From Candidatus Fermentibacterota bacterium (lineage in GTDB: Bacteria > Fermentibacterota > Fermentibacteria > Fermentibacterales > Fermentibacteraceae), in assembly GCA_002748705.1 (NCBI GenBank), contig PDSZ01000034.1, positions 11,415 to 75,414 on the forward strand: a stretch of 64,000 bases of DNA. Reading direction: 5' to 3'. Every line of letters starts with the position of its first letter. The first letter of the stretch is position 1. The notes under the pieces are model-generated. The model was not told the DNA's origin. It ran no database searches and saw only the letters and a program-made list of their open reading frames with translations. Positions 32,731 through 42,295 of this stretch are shown here, piece after piece. A program made the translations under genes and the position numbers.

Positions 32731-34644
32731 TCACCGGTTCACCCAGGGTCTGGCCTGCTTGATAACCAGCTCACCATCAGCGGTGATCTTGAACTCCACC
32801 TCCATGGCAAACGAATGGAGGTCGTAAGGCTGAAGAAAACTGAAGTGCTCATGGATACGCTGAAGGTACTCACTGAGAAGATGTGTCTGCTCCTCTGAGA
32901 GTACATGCTCTCCCGGTTCAGTCCTGTTTGAGAATCCGATGTAAACGGTTTCAAGTATCTCCTCTCCCAGCGGAGATGTGTTCATTACGGTAAAAACATC
33001 CGGGACTGAGAGTTCTTCAGGATTGGTAACCAGATCTTCACCTGTCTGGGCGTTCACATAGCAGCCCGGTACTGCAGGGTCAAGAATATTCCGGGAAACA
33101 GCCACCCCGTTAGCCAGTTCGCCCCGGTAGCTTGGATGAACAAGAACTCCCATTGCCGTTCTGAAGTGATCTATCCTGTAGAACTCACGCTCCTGAAATG
33201 CTCTGTAGGTCCACAGTCCCGCCCACACCTGTCTGATTGTGTTGGCAATATGCCCCTCACAGGGGTGATGGGTGTATGAACGGTAGAGCCCTGCTCCGCT
33301 GAAACCGGGGAGGTCTTCGGTATTTGTGCTTGAGCGGCATCTGAGAGAAGTTCCTTCAGGGAATCTGTCCTGAATGGTTCCCAGGGAGTCAAGCATCCAC
33401 TGTGGAACCGGTGCAGCTTCCACCAGTTCCCGGTACTCTTCCAGTGCATGTCTTCGGAAATCTGCATCAGTGCTGAACTCAGGGCAGGCCATCAGTTCTT
33501 CCATTGTATCGTAAAGTCCGTTGGCCCTGAAAAAACTGTCGTAGTAGAAGAAGGGGACAGCAACCCCATGGGGAACTAAATTTTCCGGCAGTATCCTTCC
33601 CAGCTCCGCCAGATTCGCAGCCTTTGCTCCGATGCTGGTCCAGTTTCTGAAGTCCATTTCATGCAGGGGTCTGATATCAGTGACGGTAAGGTTCCTTTCC
33701 GGAAACACAGCTGTATCAGGCCTGAGTGAATCCCAGTGGGCGTTGAATTCTTCAGCGATTGCTCTCTCGATCTGATATCCGTCAGACCGCACCTGAAGCT
33801 TCACCATGGATCCGAAGAGTGTTGTTACTGAATCGCATTCAAGCAGTCCCGGAACTGAGGCGTTGGGTATGCCGTTCTGCCTGGCCAGCAGGTTCACATG
33901 GGAGAGAGGGGCCTGTAAAGATGTTGTAAGTACACCTGCCACATGGCTGAGGGTGTTGGGAGGGGTACGGAATACCGCAATGTCCGAAGGTGAGAATGTT
34001 CCTGTGAAGTCCGGTCCTCTCAGTACCCCCACAGCTGTCCCGCAGTTCAGCGGGATGTATTCCTGATCACCGTAAAGGGAGTCGGTTGTGATCACAGGTA
34101 TTCCAGCATTCAGGAATGAATCCTGTTCAATAAGGTATGCGTTAACCTGACTCTGTCCCCCTGGATGGTAGATGATCTTTTCCCTCTGGCAGAACATGGC
34201 TTCCGAGAGAAGTCCGTGGGTAAGAGCAAGTTCATCAAATGTCAATCTGTCCGCCGGCCAGAACTCGAAGGTATAGAAATCCTCACCATTCTCAACCGGG
34301 TGTGCCACAACGCTTCCTGCGATGATCTGCCTGTCAAAGGGATAGTAGGTGTGCAGATTGAACTCATACAGTGTCAGGGGGATTCCCCGTACATCCCTGT
34401 AGAATGTGTAGTGGTCCGGATAGTTTGCCGCATTGAGAAAATACAGGTCAGGGGAAGGGGAATGGATCTCAGCGATCAGGAACTTGACCTCCCTGCCAGC
34501 AGTTCCTCCGGGGATGGTGTATGCGTCAGAGAGATGGTCAAACTCCTCCCGGCTTCCTATTGCAGTTGCCCCGTGGACCGGGGAGAGAACCGGCGCGCAC
34601 CCGGTGACCGCAAGGATTGCTGAGAGAAGAATGCAGGATCTCAT
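32731..34644 (-). CDS. exported PEP-synthase-like lipoprotein (swivel + ATP-grasp domains)
   Basis: 637 aa. The N-terminus MRSCILLSAILAVTGC is a lipoprotein signal (lipobox VTGC, Cys16). After a 200-residue region of unknown type comes a PEP-utilising swivel-like domain with the candidate phospho-His249 (LQAPLSHVNLLARQNGIP), then a PPDK/PEP-synthase ATP-grasp domain: IGAKAANLAEL (338-348), LRCRSSTNTEDLPGFSGAGLYRS (about 434-456), VAVSRNI and the end KQARPW. The swivel domain precedes the ATP-grasp domain, the reverse of PpsA/PPDK, and no PEP/pyruvate TIM barrel follows. An ATP-dependent enzyme outside the cytoplasm would lack ATP, so a divergent function is likely. Divergent from the next gene. 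Confidence 0.82.
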   Translation of the reverse strand: MRSCILLSAILAVTGCAPVLSPVHGATAIGSREEFDHLSDAYTIPGGTAGREVKFLIAEIHSPSPDLYFLNAANYPDHYTFYRDVRGIPLTLYEFNLHTYYPFDRQIIAGSVVAHPVENGEDFYTFEFWPADRLTFDELALTHGLLSEAMFCQREKIIYHPGGQSQVNAYLIEQDSFLNAGIPVITTDSLYGDQEYIPLNCGTAVGVLRGPDFTGTFSPSDIAVFRTPPNTLSHVAGVLTTSLQAPLSHVNLLARQNGIPNASVPGLLECDSVTTLFGSMVKLQVRSDGYQIERAIAEEFNAHWDSLRPDTAVFPERNLTVTDIRPLHEMDFRNWTSIGAKAANLAELGRILPENLVPHGVAVPFFYYDSFFRANGLYDTMEELMACPEFSTDADFRRHALEEYRELVEAAPVPQWMLDSLGTIQDRFPEGTSLRCRSSTNTEDLPGFSGAGLYRSYTHHPCEGHIANTIRQVWAGLWTYRAFQEREFYRIDHFRTAMGVLVHPSYRGELANGVAVSRNILDPAVPGCYVNAQTGEDLVTNPEELSVPDVFTVMNTSPLGEEILETVYIGFSNRTEPGEHVLSEEQTHLLSEYLQRIHEHFSFLQPYDLHSFAMEVEFKITADGELVIKQARPWVNR

Positions 34645-34769
34645 CTGTGCTTTTTCCCGTCTCTGGTGTTTGTTCTGTAATACTGCAGAGAGCTGTATCG
34701 GCAGTCAAGGTGGTCTCCATTGTTCTCATGGAGGAATAGAATTACATTCAAGCAGTAAGGAGTAAGATC

Positions 34770-35099
34770 ATGCAGTCATTCATTCTCTATATGCTGCTTC
34801 TCACATCAAGCAGCGGGATCATTCACGGCAGGGTTACTGACTCATCCACAGGTGAGCCCCTCTGCGGTGCCGTTGTGATGATAGTAGGTACGGACATGGG
34901 GGCCATGACAGACCGTTCCGGTATGTACACCATAAAAGATTTAACTGAAGGAACATATGTACTTAAGGTAAGAATGGTGGGGATGGGAGAAGTGACCGTT
35001 GAGGGAGTAGAGGTCGTTCCCGATGTGGCTGTCGAACAGGACTTTCAGTTACATCTTTATTCAGGTTGCGAGTATCCAGGGATTCTAATCAGGATCTGA
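34770..35099 (+). CDS. secreted carboxypeptidase-regulatory-like domain protein
   Basis: 109 aa. A short signal peptide (MQSFILYMLLLTSSSG) is followed by one CarboxypepD_reg-like beta-sandwich: GIIHGRVTDSSTGEPLCGAVVMIVGTDMGAMTDRSGMYTIKDLTEGTYVLKVRMVGM, the usual motif at the N-terminus of TonB-dependent receptors and other FCB envelope proteins. Here it stands alone with a short tail, so it may be a free-standing envelope protein or the remnant of a larger one. The ribosome binding site (AAGGAG about 8 bases upstream) is good. Confidence 0.75.
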   Translation: MQSFILYMLLLTSSSGIIHGRVTDSSTGEPLCGAVVMIVGTDMGAMTDRSGMYTIKDLTEGTYVLKVRMVGMGEVTVEGVEVVPDVAVEQDFQLHLYSGCEYPGILIRI

Positions 35100-35110
35100 G
35101 CTTTCGGTGC

Positions 35111-36055
35111 TCAGAACAGAACTATTTCACCCAGTTCCTTAAGGTCACTGTTTGCCGGATTCACCTCACATAGCATTCCCGAAAGCTCCAGCTTTTGACT
35201 GCTCCGCTCCAGAAGTCCCGGTATCAGACTGTTGAAGGAACCGTACCGGGTCACCAGGCTCGGAAGATAGAGAAGCAGGAAGAGGTCTGATCTTTCCGGG
35301 TGGGTGAAAACGGCTGTATTGTCTCTGCTGAATTGTCTGCCGAATACGGAGGGATTCAGGTATACCTCAGGGCAGGAGACTCCATTGATCTCGAGATGTG
35401 ACCTTCCGCAGTTTGTGAAGCTGAGATTGCCAGTAACATTGAAAACCTCAGGATTCACAGGAGAGACGGTCCATTGCAGATCGGAGAGTTCCATGGTGCA
35501 GTTACAGATGAACTCCGGTTCAGTTTCTCTTGTGAGCTGGATCAGAATGCTTCCAGGGACAGGGCCTGCCTGAGCTGCATCTATCATGGAGATGAGCGTT
35601 GATCTGAGGGATGGGAACACAGAGTCATCCGGGCGAATGATTAGCCTGGGTGTTTCTCCTTCTGAAAGACAGGATCTGTATGGAGCAAAATACAGATCTG
35701 TCCGTGGTTGATTCCTCATATAGCTGGTGGTGCTGCGGATGATGTATTGAGTATCGGTGAGATAGAAGTTTTCTCCATTGGAAAAAAGCCAGGGTTCAGC
35801 GGGAAGCCCCAGTTCAGTCCAGTCTTCAATATCCGGATGCAGGCGAAAAGAATAGATTGGTACAGTTCCGTGTTCTCTGTAAAGTTCGTATGACTCCACA
35901 CTGGAGAATGCCGGCCGGTCCGGCCACATGTCCAGGTGGAAAACACCGTTACTGTAACGGGTTACATCCCCGGAAAGATAAAAGAGGTCGTATATGTCAT
36001 CTGCAACCGGTCTCAACATTCTCAGTTCAGTGTTGTTCTCCGCTCCTGCGCACAT
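35111..36055 (-). pseudogene. 3' part of a secreted hypothetical protein split by an in-frame TAG
   Basis: 314 codons from the first ATG (36055), but the frame continues upstream without a break through 29 more codons to a TAG (36143-36145), beyond which the ORF 36143-36586 is in the same phase. The two therefore form one 491-codon gene with a single amber stop. This half contains alternating beta-like segments (DLFYLSGDVTRYSNGVF, YSFRLHPDIEDWTELGL, LSFTNCGRSHLEINGV) and no known motif. Either a recent nonsense mutation or a sequence error. Confidence 0.6.
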
Positions 36056-36142
36056 GAATCCATTGATCTTCCTTCCGTTCCAGAGAGGGTATTCTGATTC
36101 CGTGAGCCTGTTCTCTCCGGAAGGAACAACTGTCAGGAGGAT

Positions 36143-36586
36143 CTAGCGGTCTGACAGGGGAAAATGCACAGTGATATGTGATTCATGCTGATTGAAGCGG
36201 GGCACTTCCCCTCTGGAGAGCAGACTCAGATCATCCGTTGTGAGAATGTTCGGAGAGGAGAAGGGCTTCATCACATAGAAGCCGTCCCTGACCTCACCGT
36301 ATCCTCTCAGGTTCAGGGAACTGTCAACCATGAAGATACCCTGAATGTCACCGATCTGGGACATGGTTCTTGAGCAGTTTACAGTAAGATGATCTCCCGT
36401 AACGGCATCACCGTACCAGTTCCTGCTCACAAGGACAGTAAGGGAATCTTCCCCGCGGATTTCAGGAACTCCCTCCACCACATGCATCATTTGCTGGTAA
36501 GAATTATGGGAGAAGTTGAATGATGAGTCAGTGGTAACGATGATTGTGGCGCTGAGAAGAGCCCAGTGCAATAATATTAAATACAT
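36143..36586 (-). pseudogene. 5' part of the same split gene, with signal peptide
   Basis: 147 codons from ATG 36586 to the TAG at 36143-36145. MYLILLHWALLSATIIV is a signal peptide. The mature part (VLVSRNWYGDAVTGDHLTVNC, IFMVDSSLNLRGYGEV) is beta-rich. The reading frame resumes directly after the TAG (codons ILLTVVPSGENRLTESE) and continues into 35111-36055. TAG is used as a normal stop by other genes here (HU, nitrilase), so recoding is unlikely. Confidence 0.6.
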
Positions 36587-36688
36587 AGTAAGAGTACTAT
36601 TGTTCCGGAAAACTGAAGAGTCAATGCTCTGTATTTGGTTCTTCTGAGAATGAGGAGCCGCCTTTTGACGGCTCCCGTAAAGTCGGTT

Positions 36689-36930
36689 TTACCTGAGAAC
36701 GGTGAATTCAGCTGTCAGCGTTGAGTCGTTACATATGTAGACAGCCAAGTAGGTTCCAGGATGAAGACCGTTAACTTCGTGCAGGTGAGTCCCCGCTTCT
36801 GCGTTTCCTGAGAACGGGGTTGCCGTCATTCTGCCTGTCAGATCATAGACGCCAGTTCCACTGAAGACGCGGAAGGGTTTGATGTTATGAGTCCAGCAGG
36901 GACTTATACAGGATTCTCCTCTGGTCGTAA
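36689..36930 (-). pseudogene. orphan T9SS-type sorting-domain tail
   Basis: On the minus strand an open frame ending at TAA (36691-36689) reads NIKPFRVFSGTGVYDLTGRM, then GLHPGTYLAVYICNDSTL and a final EFTVLR, a typical C-terminal sorting domain. It is closed upstream by TGA near 36935, so the protein it belonged to is gone. From 36931 to 37192 I see only a weak 28-codon plus-strand ORF (36986-37072) and nothing else. Confidence 0.55.
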
Positions 36931-37192
36931 CTCAACTGATATAGCATTGCATAGACTAAGAAGACAATCCGCAGGGTAATGCGAGATGTTTTTCGAGGGA
37001 ATCCTAAGCTTTGAACGAATACTTGAAACGCTGCAAACACTTGAAGAAGAGGTCAACAGCAGGAAGCTATAACCTGCCTGGACAAGAAGCAGGGAAAATC
37101 AATTGTCGCTGACTATCACCCTGTTTGTGAGTCAGATAGAGGTTGACGGTGCTGGCTGCTCAGAGCGATTACAGGTTCGTATTGGCTGACTT

Positions 37193-40105
37193 TCAGAGAG
37201 CTTCCTTTACCAGTTCAGATCTGCCCAGCTCTATAACAGACTCAACGATTTCAATGAACCTCCGGCAGGTGGTTGCGGATGGAGGCGGTTCCGTGTCATC
37301 CGGTGAATCTGCGTCCTGAGTCATTTCCTTCACGAAGGAGATATCAGCGGCAGCAGAGGTGGAGATGACTCCAGGCTCAACAAGGGCAGCGTTCACAGTT
37401 TTCATTGAAGGCATCTCGGAACCGGGTTCCTGCTTCCCGTGCAGTGATGCCAGGGAGGTAACCGCCCAGGCCAGTGCTTCATGAACAGGTGCCAGAATCT
37501 CTTCAGGGAACCCACCCTTCAGAAGCACCTCTGCCAGTTCCAGCTTTCGGGCTGCTCTGTCCAGACCCTTTCCGGTCTTCTTTCTCTTCCTGCTGAGTTT
37601 TTCGCTTTCGGAAGGGGAATCAATGTCCGGGTCTCCGCAGAAGGTGTTTTCAGTATACAGAGTGTCTATGTCTCCGCCCAGCATGTTCACCAGTGTCTTG
37701 TAGCCGTTCCTGTCCAGCACATGTAGTGGCGGCTGTTCGCTCTGGTCTGAAAACGCCTTTCGCAAAACCTTTTCCGCTGCAGGTCTGATCTCTTCAGCAT
37801 CCCGGTCAACAACAACAAGCAGGTGCTCTGTACTGCCATCCTGCATGGCAGGCTTGTATCCCAGTATCTGAAGCACCCGGGAAGAGTGGGCATCCACCAT
37901 GCCTCCTACGAAATCAGAAAACCTGTTTGCGAAGAATCTGGGTTCAGCTTTCTCCCGGGCAGCAGGAGCAGGTGTTTCTTCCCCTCCATACTCTGCCTCA
38001 GGCTCCGCAGCCAGGGAAGGAGCCCTGCCATGAGCAGCCTGTACTGCCTCACCGCTGTCATCCAGCATTTCCTGCAGCTGCCTGATGACCTTCTGGCCTG
38101 TGTCCCTGAAGTCAATACTGTCAACGCTCTCATCAGTGCCGAACACTCCCTGGAACACATCTCTCTTGGAACTCAGGGTATCCAGCATTCTTTCCTCGAT
38201 GGTGCCCCTGGCTATAAGGTTGATAACCTGAACTGCGTTCTTCTGACCGTTCCTGTGAGCCCGTGCTATTCTCTGCTCCAGCACTGCGGGATTCCAGGGC
38301 AGGTCAAGATTGATCACAAGGTTTGCTGCCTGCAGATTAAGTCCTGTGCCGCCTGCATCACTTGAGAAGAAAACACCGCACTTCTCGTCCTTGAAGAACC
38401 GTTCAATCAGCGCTCCTCTTTTAGCGGATGGAATGCTTCCTGAAAGTGTGACATTTCCAATACCCATGGAGTCGGCCACATTACCGGCGAGTCCCAGCAT
38501 TGTTGTCCACTGGCTGAACACGATGGCTTTCTTCCCGCCGTTCACAACTTCATCCTGAAGAATGCTGCGCAGTTCCCGCAGTTTCGGTGAGGTGTTTTCA
38601 GCTTCCCTTCCTTTGATGCTCTTGTCATGCAGAGCCAATGCGTCGCAGAGCATCCTCATCTTAAGAAGGCAGCGCAGAACGATGTCCTGTTCTTTCGGAG
38701 TAAGAGGTCTCTTCTTCAGACGGGCCAGTATCTTCGCAATGCTTTCCCGGTACTCTTCGTATGGCTTCATCTGTTCTGAGGTCATTATTGTGAAGAAGTT
38801 GTTGTCAGTCCTCGGCGGCAGGTCCTGCAGCACCTCATCCCTTGTGCGTCTGAGCACATAGGGGGCAATTCTGTTCCGGAGTTCCTTCATGTTCCGGTAA
38901 CCCAGCACTTTGTAACTGCTCGACTTCCTCTGCTCAAGCTGGAAGTATCTCTGGTTGAATCTCCACAGAGGTCCCAGCACCGACGGGTCGATGAACTGGA
39001 AAACACTGTAAAGTTCATCAAGCCTGTTCTCAAGGGGAGTGCCTGTCAGCACGAAGGCGTACCTGCTCTTCAGTCTCTTCACAGCGTCCGCAGTTTTTGT
39101 GCGCCAGTTCTTTATCCTCTGAGCCTCGTCAAGAATGATCACATCCGGTTCCATGATCTGCATGGAGTCTGCGTCCCTGCGCACAAGTTCATAGTTGATG
39201 ATGTTTATGAATGCGGGGTTCCTGTACTGTTCATCCCGCAGGCCCGGAGGCCCTGCGATGACCCGTGACGAGAACCCTGTAAACCTGCTGATCTCTCTTT
39301 CCCACTGATGTTTCAGCGATGCTGGGCAGATCACCAGCACACGCCTTATATCTCTCAACTCCTTCAGAAGGGCTATGGCACCTATGGCCTGCACTGTTTT
39401 ACCCAGTCCCATGTCATCAGCAAGCAGCGCCCTGCGGGTAAAGGAAAGGTGTAGCACACCCTTTTCCTGGAACGGGTAGAACTTGCTCTTAAGCACCGAG
39501 AGAGAACGCCTTCCCGCATCAAGTTCCGAGAGGAACCACTTCTTCTGATGCTCAACTGTTTCAGCGTGGGAAAGACTCTCAGCAAACTGCGTAACATCGG
39601 GATGAATGAACAACTGTTCCTGGACAGAATCAGGCAAAGCCTCCAGTTTCTCCACAAGCGACGGAAAAACCGAAGACACCCTTCCGGTAAGCACTCCCTC
39701 ATTGTCAAAGAACCGGCAAAGAACATCCTTCAAAGAATCTGAAGCAGTTGAAACACCGGTAACACGAACAGAAGGAAACTCACCTCTGTGCAGAAAGATC
39801 TCAACAAATGAAGGGGGAGAGCTGACAAGCCTATCAAAGTCACTTACATTCTTTCGAAGATCAGTAAGCACCGCCTCAATGTGCTTGCAGGTGCCGATGG
39901 TGTTGGTTTTGTAGTCAGGGCACGAACAGCTGTTGAGCAGTTCAGTAACAGACCGTATCCGCACATGGTAAATCCGCCCGGTGGTCGATTCAACATTGAA
40001 GAAACTGAAAACAGGATGCTCCCCGACTCTCAGGATGGACTTCACATCCTTCAAAGCCTTCTTTCTTCTCCTGGCAATCTGATCTTCAGCTGTAACTATT
40101 TTCAT
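37193..40105 (-). CDS. SWIM zinc-finger SNF2-family helicase
   Basis: 970 aa. The N-terminal SWIM motif CxC...CxH is at Cys60, Cys62, Cys73, His75. The Swi2/Snf2 ATPase core follows: motif I DMGLGKT (231-237), Ia LVICPASLKHQW, II DEAQ (326-329, not DEAH), III LTGTPLENRLDELYSVFQF, V GGTGLNLQAANLVINLDLPWNP and VI QRIARAHRNGQ. The last 330 residues carry no recognised domain. Such proteins translocate on double-stranded DNA and appear in repair, transcription recycling (RapA-like) and defence modules. It is monocistronic with an ATG supported by AGGAA upstream. A defence role is possible near the island but not shown. Confidence 0.9.
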   Translation of the reverse strand: MKIVTAEDQIARRRKKALKDVKSILRVGEHPVFSFFNVESTTGRIYHVRIRSVTELLNSCSCPDYKTNTIGTCKHIEAVLTDLRKNVSDFDRLVSSPPSFVEIFLHRGEFPSVRVTGVSTASDSLKDVLCRFFDNEGVLTGRVSSVFPSLVEKLEALPDSVQEQLFIHPDVTQFAESLSHAETVEHQKKWFLSELDAGRRSLSVLKSKFYPFQEKGVLHLSFTRRALLADDMGLGKTVQAIGAIALLKELRDIRRVLVICPASLKHQWEREISRFTGFSSRVIAGPPGLRDEQYRNPAFINIINYELVRRDADSMQIMEPDVIILDEAQRIKNWRTKTADAVKRLKSRYAFVLTGTPLENRLDELYSVFQFIDPSVLGPLWRFNQRYFQLEQRKSSSYKVLGYRNMKELRNRIAPYVLRRTRDEVLQDLPPRTDNNFFTIMTSEQMKPYEEYRESIAKILARLKKRPLTPKEQDIVLRCLLKMRMLCDALALHDKSIKGREAENTSPKLRELRSILQDEVVNGGKKAIVFSQWTTMLGLAGNVADSMGIGNVTLSGSIPSAKRGALIERFFKDEKCGVFFSSDAGGTGLNLQAANLVINLDLPWNPAVLEQRIARAHRNGQKNAVQVINLIARGTIEERMLDTLSSKRDVFQGVFGTDESVDSIDFRDTGQKVIRQLQEMLDDSGEAVQAAHGRAPSLAAEPEAEYGGEETPAPAAREKAEPRFFANRFSDFVGGMVDAHSSRVLQILGYKPAMQDGSTEHLLVVVDRDAEEIRPAAEKVLRKAFSDQSEQPPLHVLDRNGYKTLVNMLGGDIDTLYTENTFCGDPDIDSPSESEKLSRKRKKTGKGLDRAARKLELAEVLLKGGFPEEILAPVHEALAWAVTSLASLHGKQEPGSEMPSMKTVNAALVEPGVISTSAAADISFVKEMTQDADSPDDTEPPPSATTCRRFIEIVESVIELGRSELVKEAL

Positions 40106-40264
40106 GAATATCCTCTTCCTGGTGAAGGCTTAACATACCCACAATGAAGAGCAAAATCATCAGAGGTAATCAAGGTAGAGGGAGAGCAGTGTAACATACT
40201 CTCAACAGGCAACGGAACTGTTATTCTGCCCTAGCCAAAACCAACACTGAAGGCTGTTCCTAAT

Positions 40265-40933
40265 ATGCTTATGTCACAGCAGGATAGAAAACCAATGTAT
40301 GATGAGAGAAAGCGAACGATACCCCACCTCATAGTAAGCATATCACAGCCGCATGTACGTCCCATCAAGCGAAACAAAGCCGGAGCAGTCTGGGAGTTTG
40401 GCGCAAAGGTATCAATAGGGCTTTCCTCCGGTCTTGCGATGATTCATCGGATAGAGTGGGACAACGAGAGTCTTGATCTGATCGGTCAGATCAAGGAATA
40501 CCACCGGCTGTTCGGTTGCTGGCCTGAGTCAGTTCATGCTGACCGGATCTATCGGACACGAGAGAACATGCGTTTCTGTAAGGAGCACGGGATACGGATT
40601 TCCGGCCGCAAGTTTGGCCGTCCTTTTGAAGACCCTGCGGTAATGAAGGCACTTCGTCAACAGCGCTATGAAGATGAGCGCATCAGGAACGCAATAGAGG
40701 GTAAGATAGGAGAAGGTAAGCGGAGGTATTCAACCGACCGGGTAATGACCAAGCTCCGGGAAACGAGCGAGACTGTGATCAGCATGGTCTACCTGGTAAT
40801 GAATCTTGAGAGGCTGTTGAGGGAGGGTGCTTCCTCATACCTTATGAGGATTTATCACAGTCTGAAAGCCTGCTTGTTACTGGAAGTCCTTTGGGTCAAA
40901 CTGGACTGGTCAGGTATGCATGGCCGGGGCTGA
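40265..40933 (+). pseudogene. IS5-type transposase C-terminal fragment
   Basis: 222 codons corresponding to the C-terminal half of a DDE_Tnp_1 transposase: ISQPHVRPIKRNKAGAVWEFGAK, then CWPESVHADRIYRTRENMRFCKEHGIRISGRKFGRP, and the helical tail LVMNLERLL. The N-terminal DNA-binding region and first catalytic Asp are missing. It abuts the truncated 3' end of the CBM9/DUF5916 gene on the other strand (40961), so its insertion or a later deletion probably removed the rest of that gene. Confidence 0.8.
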
Positions 40934-40960
40934 GTGGGATGATGGGTTGAACAGCAAGCC

Positions 40961-41980
40961 CTAACTAAAACTGCCGTTTGTTCCTGTAATCTTTGCTCCG
41001 CCAAGTATCTGAATCAGCTCACCGTTGGAGGCAATAGAACCTATATTCCTTGAATAGAACATGTTAAAGGGCATATCAAAAACCTCTGTGCCCTCCATGA
41101 AAAATGGCCTTTTCTCATTCAGCCACGACGCCCAATGGGAGATGTTTCCCTGATCAGCATCAGATTCCACCTGGCCGAAGTCAGGCAAAACACTCACATC
41201 CAATACTGTCTGTATTCCCAGTGGTATCTTGATATCCGCACCGAATGTACTCCAGCGATCATCAAACAGGTCATCACCGTTGGTAAACTGCAGCCTGCCT
41301 GCCACAAATGGCCGGAATTCAATACTGTGTGAGGATGGCAGATCACTAAGCCCCTCCAGATCACCGAAAAGGGATACATCTATTCCGCCTTGCTCCTTCA
41401 TTCTGAACATGTATCCCCCCTCATTGGAGTAGGAGATGCCCCTGTAGAAGTTGATTCCCCACAACTGCTCTTCACCGGAAGGGTATCTGAGAGCAGACAA
41501 GGGAATGGCGAACTCGGCAGACCAGCCGGAATCACACTCCATCACAGCAGAACTCCATACGGCATCCCAGTTATCATCAAAGCCGCCTGCTGCAGTTCTC
41601 CTTGAATCCATCTGCGTGTTGTCCACTGTTACAGTGAACACATAGCAGTTGGAATCATCATTGAAGGTGTCCAGGTAGATACTGATTCTGTCAACAGGAG
41701 CCCATTCATCCCTTGCTCCTGCCTGATGGTTGATTCTGGAAGGATCAGGATCGTGCATGAAACATCCTGCATACAGATACTGCGAGTCATACATTATTCT
41801 GACTGCAGTAGGCTGAGACAGCGGCACATCACATACAGGAGCGAATGCCGTAAAACTTGAAGTCTCAACGGCAGCCTGACTCCAGCAGAGGTCATCAAGC
41901 AGGCCGTCTATAACAGGAGGGCTCTCCGCTGTACCGGCCAGAATCCCAATCAGGAACTCTGTGAGTAGTGTGTAAAGCAT
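40961..41980 (-). pseudogene. CBM9/DUF5916 outer-membrane-type protein, 3' truncated
   Basis: 339 codons. After a short signal sequence, PPVIDGLLDDLCWSQA starts a CBM9-like domain (YDSQYLYAGCFMHDPDP, ISIYLDTFNDDSNCYVFTV, WSAEFAIPLSALRYP). At about residue 195 the DUF5916 region begins (GINFYRGISYSNEGG, FRPFVAGRLQF, DVSVLPDFGQVESD, LNEKRPFFMEGTEVF, YSRNIG, LGGAKITG). Intact relatives exceed 700 aa and end in a beta-barrel; here the frame stops right after GGAKITGTNG, next to an IS5-type fragment. The barrel is lost, so the product is probably non-functional. Confidence 0.78.
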
Positions 41981-42295
41981 TCCTGATTATAGGCAATAAT
42001 CTCAGTCAGGAAAACTTGACAGCAGAGACTTTTCCTGCAAATACAGCCCAACCTGCGAAAAAACCGAAAATCCAGGCAATCCACTGAAAAGTCCCACTTA
42101 CACAGTAACTCAGTGCCATCTCATCTGCGACAGCTGGGAAAGAACTGTTGATGTGAATCTATTCAGAACGAAAAGAAGGCAAATAGCCATATACGAAATC
42201 ATACAGAGTACACTGTATTATCAGCATGATCAAACCGATAAGCCTGAGAATCAGCTCTTCATCATTCTTCGCTGTGTCACTTTAGCTGTGAATAA
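41981..42295. other. intergenic region with a weak 37-codon minus-strand ORF
   Basis: 315 bases. The only item of note is an ORF at 42119-42006 on the minus strand whose product (MALSYCVSGTFQWIAWIFGF...) is membrane-like, but it lacks a ribosome binding site. No terminator hairpin was found. It may be the decayed tail of a membrane protein gene. Confidence 0.3.

Noticed and set aside
35111..36586. TAG recoding (pyrrolysine or suppressor) to explain the in-frame amber codon
   Set aside because: Other genes here (HU, nitrilase, gingipain-like) end at TAG, and no pyl genes are visible.
42006..42119. 37-codon membrane-like ORF on the minus strand
   Set aside because: No ribosome binding site; possibly a gene relic, too weak to call as a gene.
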